Part shown: positions 23,738 through 32,533 of the stretch, piece after piece
Numbering within the stretch: position 1 is the stretch's first letter
Layout of the letters: each line of letters begins with the position of its first letter
Assembly: GCA_035487155.1 (NCBI GenBank)
Contig: DATHMK010000088.1
Coordinates: 48,086-112,085 of the forward strand
Direction: 5' to 3'
Length of the DNA stretch: 64,000 nt
From: DAIDKA01 sp035487155
GTDB lineage: Bacteria > Pseudomonadota > Gammaproteobacteria > Steroidobacterales > Steroidobacteraceae
Program-made: the position numbers and the translations under genes
Notes under the pieces: generated by a model
Told to the model about the DNA's origin: nothing
Databases searched by the model: none
Seen by the model: only the letters and a program-made list of their open reading frames with translations

Positions 23738-26049
23738 TGGGCCTCCTATTGCGTAGTGCACTGATCTGCATCTTAACGGCTGCGCTGGGAATCGGCGCGC
23801 TTGCCCTTATCGCCACCCTGGGGCTGGGCCTGGGCGCGGGCTTCGTTCCCAAGGTCACGGCCGTATTTGCGCTGGGCGCGCTGCTGGTGCTGCGCGGATT
23901 GCCGCGGCATCACCCGTTCGAGCGCTTCGGGGCGGCCAATCAGGTGACGGTGGTCCGCGGCGCACTGCTGGCGCTTGTGGCCGGTTTGATCGGCGAGCCC
24001 GGGGCTGCGGCACTGCCGGTGATGGCCACCGCACTGGCCACGATCATCGCCGTGCTGGACGGATTCGACGGGTGGCTGGCCCGCAGAACCGGCATGGCGA
24101 GTGATTTCGGCGCCCGCTTCGACATGGAAACCGATGCCTTGCTCATCATGGTGCTGGCGCTGCTGGCCTGGCAGTTCGGCAAGGCCGGGGTGTGGGTGCT
24201 GGCATCCGGGCTGCTGCGCTACCTGTTTGTCGGCTTAGGTCTCGCCCTGCCCTGGATGCGCCATCCGCTGCCCCCCAGTCAGCGACGCAAGGCCGTGGCA
24301 GTGGTTCAGGTAGTCGCCTTGATCGTGGCGGTTGCGCCTTTTGTTCCCGCCCCCGTGAGTGGGCTCGCGGCCGCGGCGGGACTGGCGGCGCTGAGCTGGT
24401 CATTTGCGGCGGATGGGATGTGGTTGCTCCGGCGTGCCACACCAAGCGAGCGGCGACTCGCGGGCCAAGCGCTGCTGCTGCTGCTTGGCATCGTGGTACT
24501 CAATGGTTCGGTCACCTTTCATAACATCTGGCCGACGCTGGGCGTGCACTGGCCCGGCGAACTGTCGGTGGAGTTCAGCGTGCTGCTGTTGGCGCTGTCC
24601 CTCTCCAATGCCTGGCTGGGGCGCACCCGCCCCGGTGTGCTGGCCGTGTTGTCCGCGCTGATCGTGGTGTTTGCGCTGGGGCGTTACGCCTACGTCACGG
24701 TCCAGGCGCTGTACGGACGGGACATCAACCTGTACTGGGATGGACCGCAGCTCGGGTCGGTCATCGGCATGTTCGTGCGCGTGGCAGCGCCCTGGGTGGT
24801 GGCCGCCGTGGCGCTGGGCACGCTCATTTTATTGGCGGTCATTTATCTCATCGCCCGCTGGTCGCTGGGACAGGTCGATAGGGGCTTATGCCTGTTCGGC
24901 CCGGCCCGCTGGATCTGCGGTGTGGCGGCCGCGTTGCTGATCGGTTGCTTCTTCCTGCAGCACGCAAGCGCGGCGCTGCCGCGGATACCGCGCTTCTCCA
25001 TCCCGGTGAGCCGAACCTTCATGGCGCAGGTGGCGCGCGTTGCCGATGCGGTTTCGGGCCAGCCGAACCGCAATGTCCCGGCCTCTCCGTCCCTGCACTC
25101 GAATTTTTCCGCGCTCGCCGGCAGTGATGTGCTGCTGGTGTTCATGGAGTCCTATGGCAGCACCACCTATGACCGGCCCGAGTTCGAGCTCGCCCTAAGG
25201 CCGGCGCGCGAACGGCTGGAGGCCGCGATTCAGGATACCGGCCGGGGGGTGGTCTCGGCTTATGTCAGTTCCCCCACCTTCGGCGGCGGCTCGGTGCTGG
25301 CCCACCTGAGTCTGCTCTCAGGGATCGAGGTGCGCGACAATGACCGTTACGCACTGCTGATGACGCAGACCCGGCCGACGCTGGTGTCGCTGTTCAAGAG
25401 CGCCGGCTATCGGGCGGTGGCCGTGATGCCGGGCCTGCGCCAGAGCTGGCCGGAGGGCGCGTTCTACGGCTTCGACAAGATTTACGGCGCTGAGGGGTTG
25501 GACTACCAGGGCCCCGCCTTTGGCTGGTGGCGCATTCCGGACCAGTATTCCCTTGCCGCCCTGGACTCACGTGAACTGCAGCCGCAGCCGCGTAAGCCGG
25601 TGTTCGTATTCTTTCCGACCGTCTCCACGCACATGCCATTCGAGCCCACCCCACCGTTGCAGTCCGACTGGCGGCGCGTGCTGTCCGCACAGCCCTTCGA
25701 TGCCGAACCGCTGCGGCGCTCGCTCACCCAGACGCCGGCCTGGACGGACATGGGCAAGGCCTACGTGAGTTCGGTGCAGTACTTCCTGGATACTCTCAGC
25801 AGCTATCTGCGGGCGCGTCCGGATGCCAAGTTTGTGCTGATCATTCTCGGTGACCATCAACCGGCGGCCAACGTCAGCGGGGAGGGTGCTTCCTGGGATG
25901 TTCCGGTACATGTCATTGCCAGCCAGCCGTCGATCCTCAAGGCGCTGGAGGCGGATGGTTTTCGCCCCGGACTCGTCCCGGCGCGGCCGGCGGCGGGCAA
26001 GATGAGCGCGCTGGGTCCGTGGTCGCTGGCGGCATTTGGCAGGCCATGA
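23737..26049 (+). CDS. CDP-alcohol phosphotransferase fused to sulfatase/LTA-synthase-like domain
   Basis: A 770-residue multi-pass membrane protein. Within the first ~200 residues is a complete CDP-alcohol phosphotransferase motif: LDGFDGWLAR, eight residues, then GARFDMETD, giving all four metal-binding aspartates. Further helices lead to an alkaline-phosphatase superfamily domain from about residue 460: VLLVFMESYGSTTYD (metal Glu), FGGGSVLAHLSLLSG (likely nucleophile Ser), TVSTHMPF and ILGDHQPA. The first domain would join CDP-activated alcohol to a hydroxyl acceptor; the second, probably periplasmic, would transfer or remove a phospho-group as LtaS or EptA do. The ATG shares base 23737 with the divergent dehydrogenase TTG. 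It overlaps the methyltransferase gene as ATGA. Confidence 0.88.
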   Translation: MGLLLRSALICILTAALGIGALALIATLGLGLGAGFVPKVTAVFALGALLVLRGLPRHHPFERFGAANQVTVVRGALLALVAGLIGEPGAAALPVMATALATIIAVLDGFDGWLARRTGMASDFGARFDMETDALLIMVLALLAWQFGKAGVWVLASGLLRYLFVGLGLALPWMRHPLPPSQRRKAVAVVQVVALIVAVAPFVPAPVSGLAAAAGLAALSWSFAADGMWLLRRATPSERRLAGQALLLLLGIVVLNGSVTFHNIWPTLGVHWPGELSVEFSVLLLALSLSNAWLGRTRPGVLAVLSALIVVFALGRYAYVTVQALYGRDINLYWDGPQLGSVIGMFVRVAAPWVVAAVALGTLILLAVIYLIARWSLGQVDRGLCLFGPARWICGVAAALLIGCFFLQHASAALPRIPRFSIPVSRTFMAQVARVADAVSGQPNRNVPASPSLHSNFSALAGSDVLLVFMESYGSTTYDRPEFELALRPARERLEAAIQDTGRGVVSAYVSSPTFGGGSVLAHLSLLSGIEVRDNDRYALLMTQTRPTLVSLFKSAGYRAVAVMPGLRQSWPEGAFYGFDKIYGAEGLDYQGPAFGWWRIPDQYSLAALDSRELQPQPRKPVFVFFPTVSTHMPFEPTPPLQSDWRRVLSAQPFDAEPLRRSLTQTPAWTDMGKAYVSSVQYFLDTLSSYLRARPDAKFVLIILGDHQPAANVSGEGASWDVPVHVIASQPSILKALEADGFRPGLVPARPAAGKMSALGPWSLAAFGRP

Positions 26050-26939
26050 GCAGTTTTTCATCCCAGTGGCTGACCTTGCGCGAACCGCTGGACGCGGAGT
26101 CGCGCGATGCCGGCCTGGTCACCTCTCTGGTGGACTCACTGGCGGCCATGGCCACGCGCAAGTCACCCCTGGAGGTCATCGACGTGGGCGCCGGTACTGG
26201 CGCCAATCTGCGCTATGCCGCACCACGGCTGGGCGGAGTGCAGAACTGGCAGCTGGTTGAACGCGACCCGCAGCTGCTCGCCGCCGTGGAAGAGCGCATG
26301 AGCAGCTGGGCGGATGAGAGCGATGCCCTGATCAGCGGCAGCGGGGCGAGTCTCGCCCTGCGCGACGAACGGTTCGACTGCCGTATCCAATGCGTCGCGA
26401 TGGATGTGGCGGTGCAGCTGGATCGCTTGGCTCTGCCGGCGGGCGGCCTGCTCACCGCTTCGGCGCTACTTGATCTGGTGTCCGAAGAGTGGCTGCGCGG
26501 CCTGATCCGCAACGCCGCGGATGCGGAGCTGGTGCTGTGGTTCACGCTCAGCTACGACGGGCGCATCAGCTGTCATCCGGTGGAACCGGAGGACGAGGAG
26601 GTGCGGGCGCTCGTGAACCGCCATCAACTGCGCGACAAAGGCTTTGGGCCGGCGCTGGGTCCAGCTGCGGCGCGGGCCGCGACCCGGATCCTCACCGAGC
26701 AGGGTTATCGGGTCCAGAGTGCCCCCAGCGAGTGGCGCGCCGGGCCGCAACGGACCGGCCTGCAGCATGCGCTGATTGAGGGCTGGTTTGAGGCAGCCTG
26801 CGAAATGGCGCCCCAGCGCATCACGGGATTGCGCAACTGGAAGATGCGCCGCTGCGCGCATATCGACGCGGGCCGCTCGCTATTGCGCGTCGGGCACGTG
26901 GACCTGGTCGGTTTGCCTAAAGACCAGGTCAACCCTTAA
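26046..26939 (+). CDS. class I SAM-dependent methyltransferase
   Basis: A 297-residue Rossmann-fold methyltransferase. Motif I is VIDVGAGTGANLRY, followed by the acidic WQLVERDPQLL and, later, LLTASALLDLVSEEWL in the position of motif IV/post-I. The C-terminal half (GFGPALGPAAARAATRIL, GWFEAACEMAP) is family specific and unfamiliar to me. The start ATGA overlaps the stop of the CDP-alcohol phosphotransferase fusion, so the two are translationally coupled and probably act on the same product. The 3' end overlaps the convergent histidine kinase gene by 60 bases. Confidence 0.88.
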   Translation: MSSFSSQWLTLREPLDAESRDAGLVTSLVDSLAAMATRKSPLEVIDVGAGTGANLRYAAPRLGGVQNWQLVERDPQLLAAVEERMSSWADESDALISGSGASLALRDERFDCRIQCVAMDVAVQLDRLALPAGGLLTASALLDLVSEEWLRGLIRNAADAELVLWFTLSYDGRISCHPVEPEDEEVRALVNRHQLRDKGFGPALGPAAARAATRILTEQGYRVQSAPSEWRAGPQRTGLQHALIEGWFEAACEMAPQRITGLRNWKMRRCAHIDAGRSLLRVGHVDLVGLPKDQVNP

Positions 26940-28280
26940 GCCGGGCCCGGCATCGATGAGCTGCAGTTTCGCGCCGTGCAGCTGGGCAATCGCCGCCACC
27001 AGGGACAGCCCCAGGCCATGGCCCTGCGAGGAGCGGCTGCTCGACCCGCGATAGAAACGGCGGGTGACCTTGCCCAGCTCATCCGGCGCCACCCCCGGCC
27101 CGTTGTCGATCACGGAGGCCACGCACTCGCCGTTCACGGCCGCCACGGTGAGGCGGATGCGGGTGCCCGCCGGGGTGTGCCCCAGCGCATTTTCGATGAG
27201 GTTGCTGAAGAGTTGGGTGAGCAGCTCCTCATCGCCGCGGATGGTGAGCTTGTGCGGAAGCTCACGCGTCAGGACATGTCCGCAATCCTCGGCCGCGGGC
27301 AGGTAGAGCTGAAACAGATGTTCCAGCCGGGCCGCAAGGTCCACCGCGGCGAAGCTTTGCACCCGCGTCCCCGCTTCGATCTGGGAGATCCTCAACAGTG
27401 CCGAGAACAGCGACAGCAGCCGGTCGGTGTCTTCGATGGCGCTGGAGATGGCTGCGGAGTAGTCCACCACGCCGGTGGATTTCTCGCGCGCCACCTCCAG
27501 CCGGTTTCGCAGGCGCGTCAAGGGGGTGCGCAGATCATGCGCCACGTCGCTCGACACCTGCTGCAGGTTCTCCAGCAGTGATGAGATGCGATCCAGCATT
27601 TCGTTGATGGCGCGCGCCAGGCGGTCCCATTCATCACCGCGGCCGCGCACCGGTATGCGCTCATTGAGCCTGCCCGAGATCACCCGCTCGCAGGTTTGGG
27701 TGATGGCATCCACTCGCGCCATGAAACGCCGGCCCAGGAGCAGGCCAGCGAGTATGGCGAATGCACCGGTGCCCAGGGCCACCCAGGTGAACGCATGCAG
27801 GATGCGCTCGCGGGTCGCATACAGGGTGAAGGTATCGCGACCGACAAAGAGCTGCGTGGAGGCGGTCAGGGCGGCGCAGCGCCCCAGTACCATCTGCGGG
27901 TGGTGGCCCGGCACCGGCAGAGACAGCATGAAAGGCCGCGCCGCACAGGTGACGTAGCCCAGGTTGCCGGCCAGCACGCGAGCGCTGGAATCTTCGATGA
28001 CCATATAGGTATCGGGCCGGAAATGACGCCCGAAGTTCGCGCTGGGGGTGCCCAGGCGCTGCTGCACCACCTCGATGGCCTCGGGCAGCCCCTCGGAGTG
28101 CAGGCCATTGGTCACGGTCGCGATATCGCTCTCATTGGCTTCGATCAGCGTGTCGCGCTCGGTTCCCGCGACGATCCACAGCACCGTGCCGATGAGTACC
28201 CCGCTTAAGGTCAGGAATACCACGGCAAACAGCGCCGCCAAGCGGAAGGATTCGGCCTTGAAGATTCTAATTGGACGCAA
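26880..28280 (-). CDS. sensor histidine kinase
   Basis: About 466 residues from TTG 28280 (ATT 28271 is also possible; both overlap the response-regulator stop). A first helix (AALFAVVFLTLSGVLIGTVL), a periplasmic loop of ~120 residues, a second helix and a HAMP region (RVDAITQTCERVISGRLNER) precede the dimerisation box SSDVAHDLRTPLTRLRN, with the phospho-acceptor His, and the ATPase boxes NLIENALGHTP, DNGPGVAPDE and GHGLGLSLV. The layout resembles CusS/CzcS-type metal sensors. It forms an operon with the response regulator and sits near a divergent RND efflux operon. Confidence 0.92.
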   Translation of the reverse strand: MRPIRIFKAESFRLAALFAVVFLTLSGVLIGTVLWIVAGTERDTLIEANESDIATVTNGLHSEGLPEAIEVVQQRLGTPSANFGRHFRPDTYMVIEDSSARVLAGNLGYVTCAARPFMLSLPVPGHHPQMVLGRCAALTASTQLFVGRDTFTLYATRERILHAFTWVALGTGAFAILAGLLLGRRFMARVDAITQTCERVISGRLNERIPVRGRGDEWDRLARAINEMLDRISSLLENLQQVSSDVAHDLRTPLTRLRNRLEVAREKSTGVVDYSAAISSAIEDTDRLLSLFSALLRISQIEAGTRVQSFAAVDLAARLEHLFQLYLPAAEDCGHVLTRELPHKLTIRGDEELLTQLFSNLIENALGHTPAGTRIRLTVAAVNGECVASVIDNGPGVAPDELGKVTRRFYRGSSSRSSQGHGLGLSLVAAIAQLHGAKLQLIDAGPGLRVDLVFRQTDQVHVPDAQ

Positions 28281-28935
28281 GCAGACGATATCCGGTGCCA
28301 CGCACCGTCTGAATGGCATCGATGTCGCAATGCGCATTGAGTCGCGCCCGCAGCCGGCTGATGTGGCTCTCGACGACGCTGGTGTTGGGATCGAAGTGAA
28401 TGCCCCAGACGTTCTCAAGCAGCATTTTGCGGGTCACCGCCCGATCGACGTTGCGCAGCAGGTATTCCAGCAGCAGGAATTCCTGGGGCAGCAGCTCCAC
28501 CGGCCGGCCATGGCGCGTGACCGTGCGCCGAACCAGATCCATCTCGATGGATCCGGCGAACAGTCGTGAGGACACCGGTGCCTGGCGCCGGGTCATGACA
28601 CGGATTCTGGCCAGCAGTTCCTCGAAGGCGAAGGGCTTGATCAGATAGTCATCGCCGCCGGCCTCGAGGCCGCGCACCCGATCATCAATGCCGCTCATGG
28701 TCGTGAGATATATGATCGGCGTCGCCTTGTGACGGCGCACGGCCTTGACCAGCTCCAGACCATCCATGCCCGGCAGCATGCGATCGACAATGATGGCGTC
28801 GAAGTCCTGGTCGGTGGCCTGCTTGAGGCCCTGGATGCCATCGCCCACGTGCACCACTTCATAGCCCTGATCGTGGAAGCGCTCGATCAGAGACCGTGCC
28901 AGCTCGGCGTCATCCTCGGTCAGCAACAATCGCAT
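28267..28935 (-). CDS. OmpR/PhoB-family response regulator
   Basis: A 222-residue regulator. The receiver domain (1-118) has the acidic pair EDD near the start, phospho-acceptor Asp in AIIVDRMLPGMDG, Thr in YLTTMSG and Lys in YLIKPFAF. The C-terminal winged helix ends with VESHISRLRARLN and TVRGTGYRLL. It is followed by the kinase gene with overlap. A TACAA-AC-TTGTA dyad between the YncE-like and efflux genes resembles boxes bound by CusR/CopR relatives, so control of that divergent region is likely. Confidence 0.94.
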   Translation of the reverse strand: MRLLLTEDDAELARSLIERFHDQGYEVVHVGDGIQGLKQATDQDFDAIIVDRMLPGMDGLELVKAVRRHKATPIIYLTTMSGIDDRVRGLEAGGDDYLIKPFAFEELLARIRVMTRRQAPVSSRLFAGSIEMDLVRRTVTRHGRPVELLPQEFLLLEYLLRNVDRAVTRKMLLENVWGIHFDPNTSVVESHISRLRARLNAHCDIDAIQTVRGTGYRLLASN

Positions 28936-28966
28936 GCCCGAGTGTATCGGCAGATGCGCCCCGTTG

Positions 28967-30013
28967 TCAGTGGCGGCCGACCACGAGCACCGTGAAGGAA
29001 TCCGGCACTATCGTGGGCCGCGGCCGGGGCTGCTGCGCGGTCGCCGCCGGCGGTGGACCAAATTCAGCGCTGACCAGGTAGACCCGTCCGGTGGCAGAGT
29101 CCAGCGCCATGGTGCGTGCACCGGCCTGGGTTTTCACGCTGTCCAGTACGCTGTAGTGGTCCGGGGAGTCCTGTTTCACCACCGTCAGCGTGCCTTCGCC
29201 GTTGGAACTGAACACCAGCCCGCGCTTCTCATCATAGGCGGCGGCATCCGGACCCTTGCCGATCGGCACCTGGGCAACCTGTGCGCCGGTGTGACTGTTG
29301 GTGACCGCCATGACATTGCCATCACACACCGAGAACAGGCGATGGTGGGGACGATCGATGGCGAGCCCACTGGGGGAGTTGCATCCCGGCAGCGGCCAGG
29401 TCGCCAGGACGGTCAACTTGCGGCTGTCGATCTCGACCATCTGTCCCGGGTCGCTTTCGATGTTCACGAAGATGTGTCCGGCATGGTCGTCCTGTGAAAA
29501 CTCGGGCTTATCCGGCACGGGAATCGTCGCCACGACCGCGAGGGTCGTGGCATCCAGCACCGTCACATCCTTGCTGCGGCCATCGAAGGTGAAGACATGC
29601 TTGCCCTTGGGCTCGTACAGAATGGAATCGGGGTTATGGCCGGGAACCTTCATTTCCTGAAGCGTTTTCAGCGTGTCCAGATCGAATGCCGTGACCGAAT
29701 CGGCGCGCCCGTTGCTGGTGAACCCCCGATGCAGATCCGGCGCCAGTGCAATGCCGTGCACGCCCTGTGTGTTGGGGATGGTGCCGATCAGCGTGCCGGT
29801 GTGGGTGTCCACCACGTCGACCTGCGTGCCGCGGCTGAGGAACAGACGATGCGCGGCATCCACCGTGAGGTAGTCCCAACCGCCGCCACCACCTATCTTC
29901 CAGCGCTCCAGCACCTGCAGGCCGGAGTCTGCGAAGGCGCCGGCGGTGACCAGGGCAGCAACCGCGAGGGCCAGGCCCGGTGCGATGATTTTGCGGGCGG
30001 GGTACTTGCTCAC
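28967..30013 (-). CDS. YncE-like secreted beta-propeller protein
   Basis: A 348-residue protein starting at GTG 30013, which follows AAGGAGAG. A signal peptide (about 1-30, ending AGAFADS) is followed by repeated propeller blades, each with D-x-x-T-x-x-V patterns (VVDTHTGTLIGTIP, VLDATTLAVVATIPV, AVTNSHTGAQVAQVPIG). Such YVTN-type proteins bind ligands or DNA in the periplasm or act as scaffolds; no reaction is known. It is first in the minus-strand unit with the two-component genes and diverges from the efflux operon, so metal or drug response is a reasonable context. Confidence 0.88.
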   Translation of the reverse strand: MSKYPARKIIAPGLALAVAALVTAGAFADSGLQVLERWKIGGGGGWDYLTVDAAHRLFLSRGTQVDVVDTHTGTLIGTIPNTQGVHGIALAPDLHRGFTSNGRADSVTAFDLDTLKTLQEMKVPGHNPDSILYEPKGKHVFTFDGRSKDVTVLDATTLAVVATIPVPDKPEFSQDDHAGHIFVNIESDPGQMVEIDSRKLTVLATWPLPGCNSPSGLAIDRPHHRLFSVCDGNVMAVTNSHTGAQVAQVPIGKGPDAAAYDEKRGLVFSSNGEGTLTVVKQDSPDHYSVLDSVKTQAGARTMALDSATGRVYLVSAEFGPPPAATAQQPRPRPTIVPDSFTVLVVGRH

Positions 30014-30080
30014 GGCACTCTCCTTACAGGCGGTTCCAAGGTGCTGGCGCACACAATATGCGCCGGGCGCAGCGGCGGGT

Positions 30081-30094
30081 TTACAAACTTGTAC
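30081..30094. promoter_or_regulatory. candidate response-regulator (CusR-like) box
   Basis: The dyad TACAA (30082-30086), AC, TTGTA (30089-30093) sits between the divergent YncE-like and NodT-like genes. CusR/CopR-type regulators recognise dyads of the form T-N-ACAA-N2-TTGT-N-A, and this matches. It is 57 bases before the NodT start. It could control both directions. Confidence 0.5.
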
Positions 30095-30150
30095 ACCTCC
30101 TTGGCGCCGGGTCTTGCTAGCCTCGGTCCAAATGGAAGACTGGGATTGGA

Positions 30151-31545
30151 ATGCTTCGGGGTGGCGATAACCTTGCCGCCGGGTGCGCTGCCGCGGCGCT
30201 GCTGGCCTTCACGGGCTGCGCATTACAACCGCCCAAGCCGGCGGCCCCCGAGGTTCCCGCGGCATTCCGGAACGGGCCGTCCGGCACCGCAGCATGGCCA
30301 TCGGCGGACTGGTACCACGGATTTGGCAGCGCTGAGCTGGATGGACTCATCACCGATGCGGCGAGGGCAAACCTTGATCTGGCGGCCGCTCGGGCGCGTC
30401 TGATCCAGGCGGACGCGCGCTCACGGCAGGCCGGTGCCGCGCTGCTGCCGGCCGTGGACGCCGGTGGCAATGGCAATTACCTGGCGGGGCATTCCTCGCA
30501 GGGCAGTGCCCACGAACTGGACTGGTCGGCACTCCTGTCCACCAGTTATGAAGTGGATTTCTGGGGCAAGAACCGCGCCTCGGCCGATGCCGCGCGCTTT
30601 CTGGGAGCCGCGGCGCGCGCCGACCAGGACACCCTGGCGCTGGTGACCTCGGCGGCCGTGGCCGACAGCTACTTTGAACTGCTGTCACTGCGCGAGCGGC
30701 TGCAGATCGCGCAGTCGAACCTGGAGGCGGCGCGCTCACTGCTGGATGCGGTACAGGCACGATTCACCGCAGGTTCCGCAGATCCGGTTCAGCTTGCCAC
30801 CCAGCGTACGGTTCTGGCGGCCGCGCAACTGGCGATTCCGGAGCTGAAGCAGCGCGAGGCGGAGGCCCTGACGGCCCTGGCGCTGCTGGTCGGGCGGCCG
30901 CCGGAGCAATTCCAGGTCGCAGGTTCGGCGCTTGACTCACTGGCCGAACCTCAGGTGGCGCCGGGTCTGCCCATGGAACTGCTGACCCGCCGCCCCGACA
31001 TCTTTCTCGCCGAGGCCAATCTGCGCGCCGCCGATGCCAACCTGGTCGCGGCCCGCGCCGCGATGCTGCCGACGCTGACGCTGACCGCCGCGGGCGGCAT
31101 CCAGAATCCCGCCATGAACGCAGCCGTCATTGCACTGTCGGGCACCGGCCCTGGGATCAATCTCGGGGTCGGCCTGACGCAAAGCATCTTCGACGCCGGA
31201 AGGCTGCGCGCGCAACGCGACGAGGCGCGGGCCCGGGATGATGAACTGCTGGCCGACTACCGCAAGGCCATCCTTGCCTCCCTGGTTGACGTTGAGAATG
31301 CTCTTTCGGCTGTGCACAACCTGGATGTGGCGCGCGAATTCCAGAATGAAAACCTCAGCCAGAGTCAGCAGGCCTTCGATGGCGCACAACTTCGTTATCG
31401 CCAGGGCGCTGGCGATTTTCTCACCGTGCTTGACGCGCAGCGTGCGCTGTATGGCGCGCGCGACCAGTACAGCCAATACCGACTGGCGCGCCTGCAGGCT
31501 CTGGTGGCCCTGTGCAAGTCGCTGGGTGGGGGATGGACAAAATGA
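30151..31545 (+). CDS. RND efflux outer-membrane channel lipoprotein (NodT/OprM family)
   Basis: A 464-residue outer-membrane factor with a lipobox LLAFTGCA near residue 23. Family features include ADWYHGFGSAELDGLI, the repeated helical halves with NLDLAAARARLIQADARSR, and the second repeat starting at DIFLAEANLRAADANLVAARA with SIFDAGRLRAQRDEA. Three subunits form the TolC-like duct that joins an inner-membrane RND pump. The downstream adaptor gene starts inside the stop codon (ATGA). Confidence 0.93.
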   Translation: MLRGGDNLAAGCAAAALLAFTGCALQPPKPAAPEVPAAFRNGPSGTAAWPSADWYHGFGSAELDGLITDAARANLDLAAARARLIQADARSRQAGAALLPAVDAGGNGNYLAGHSSQGSAHELDWSALLSTSYEVDFWGKNRASADAARFLGAAARADQDTLALVTSAAVADSYFELLSLRERLQIAQSNLEAARSLLDAVQARFTAGSADPVQLATQRTVLAAAQLAIPELKQREAEALTALALLVGRPPEQFQVAGSALDSLAEPQVAPGLPMELLTRRPDIFLAEANLRAADANLVAARAAMLPTLTLTAAGGIQNPAMNAAVIALSGTGPGINLGVGLTQSIFDAGRLRAQRDEARARDDELLADYRKAILASLVDVENALSAVHNLDVAREFQNENLSQSQQAFDGAQLRYRQGAGDFLTVLDAQRALYGARDQYSQYRLARLQALVALCKSLGGGWTK

Positions 31546-32528
31546 GTAAGCGATTCGCAACGGCGGCGCAGCTGCTGCTGGGCCTGGGAATGCTGGGTCT
31601 TGGCGCCTGCCAGCGCGCGGCCCCGGCGCCGGAGGCAGCGCCGGAACCGGCGAGCGTCGCCGGGGCGGGGGTCAGCCTGTCGGCCGCGCAGGCGCAGCAG
31701 CTGGGGATAACGACCGAAGCGGCCAAGTCCTTTGACTATACGGCCGAAATCACCGGCTTCGGCGTCGTCATCCCGCATGACAGTATCGCGACCGCGGTGG
31801 CCGAACTGGCGACGGCGCAGGCCGCCGCGGCACAAAGCCGCGCCGTGGCGGCGCGCGCCCAGCGACTGGCGGGTACCAGCGGTGCAATGGCCGCCGACAC
31901 CGTGGAAAATGTCACCCGTCAGGCGGCCAGCGACTCCGCCGCGCTGGAACTGGCGCAGCGACGTCTCGCCACGGTGATCGGCGAGGGTATTCCCGGTGGC
32001 ATCGCCGCCGCGACGCCGCTGCTTCAGGAATTGGCCGGCGGCAAGGCAAAGCTGCTGCGTGCAACCTTTCCGCTGGGGGCTCTCCAGGGCAGCGCCCCGC
32101 CGAGCCTGCGCGCCGCGCCGCTTGATACGGCGCAGCCGGGATCGGCTCAGCCTTCCCAGCCCTGGAACGTGCATCAGATCTGGAACGCGCCGGCGGATCC
32201 GGCCCTGCCGGGTCGCAGTTTCTTTGGCGTATTGCGCATGAGCGATGCCGGGGAGGGCGAACGGCTGCTGGTGTGGGCGCCGGGACCGCAGCCCTCGCAA
32301 CACGGCGTGACGGTGCCCGCGGCAGCGCTGGTCATCAGCGATGGCAAGTACTGGTGTTATGTGGAGCAGGAACCCCATCACTATGTACGCCACGAGGTCG
32401 ACACCGACAAACCGGTGGGCGCAGCCTATTTCGTGACCCAGGGTATTGCGGCCGGCGAGCAGGTGGTGACGGCGCAGTCAGGACTGCTGCTGGCGCGGGA
32501 GACCAACCCCAGCACCGAGGCGGATTGA
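31542..32528 (+). CDS. efflux RND periplasmic adaptor-like lipoprotein
   Basis: A 328-residue protein with a lipoprotein signal (LGLGACQRA, Cys near residue 22). The middle part is helical and Ala/Gln-rich (AVAELATAQAAAAQSRAVAARAQ), consistent with the adaptor hairpin, and the C-terminal part GVTVPAAALVISDGKYWCYVE followed by GIAAGEQVVTAQSGLLLARE matches the membrane-proximal domain of CusB-like adaptors. It is shorter than typical adaptors, and the lipoyl half-motifs are hard to see. It lies between the outer-membrane channel and the RND pump, so the role is clear from context. Confidence 0.85.
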   Translation: MSKRFATAAQLLLGLGMLGLGACQRAAPAPEAAPEPASVAGAGVSLSAAQAQQLGITTEAAKSFDYTAEITGFGVVIPHDSIATAVAELATAQAAAAQSRAVAARAQRLAGTSGAMAADTVENVTRQAASDSAALELAQRRLATVIGEGIPGGIAAATPLLQELAGGKAKLLRATFPLGALQGSAPPSLRAAPLDTAQPGSAQPSQPWNVHQIWNAPADPALPGRSFFGVLRMSDAGEGERLLVWAPGPQPSQHGVTVPAAALVISDGKYWCYVEQEPHHYVRHEVDTDKPVGAAYFVTQGIAAGEQVVTAQSGLLLARETNPSTEAD

Positions 32529-32533
32529 CGCCG

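Noticed and set aside
32273..32533. Extension of the RND pump frame into the adaptor gene
   Set aside because: The adaptor frame is well supported there, and ATG 32534 is the family start.
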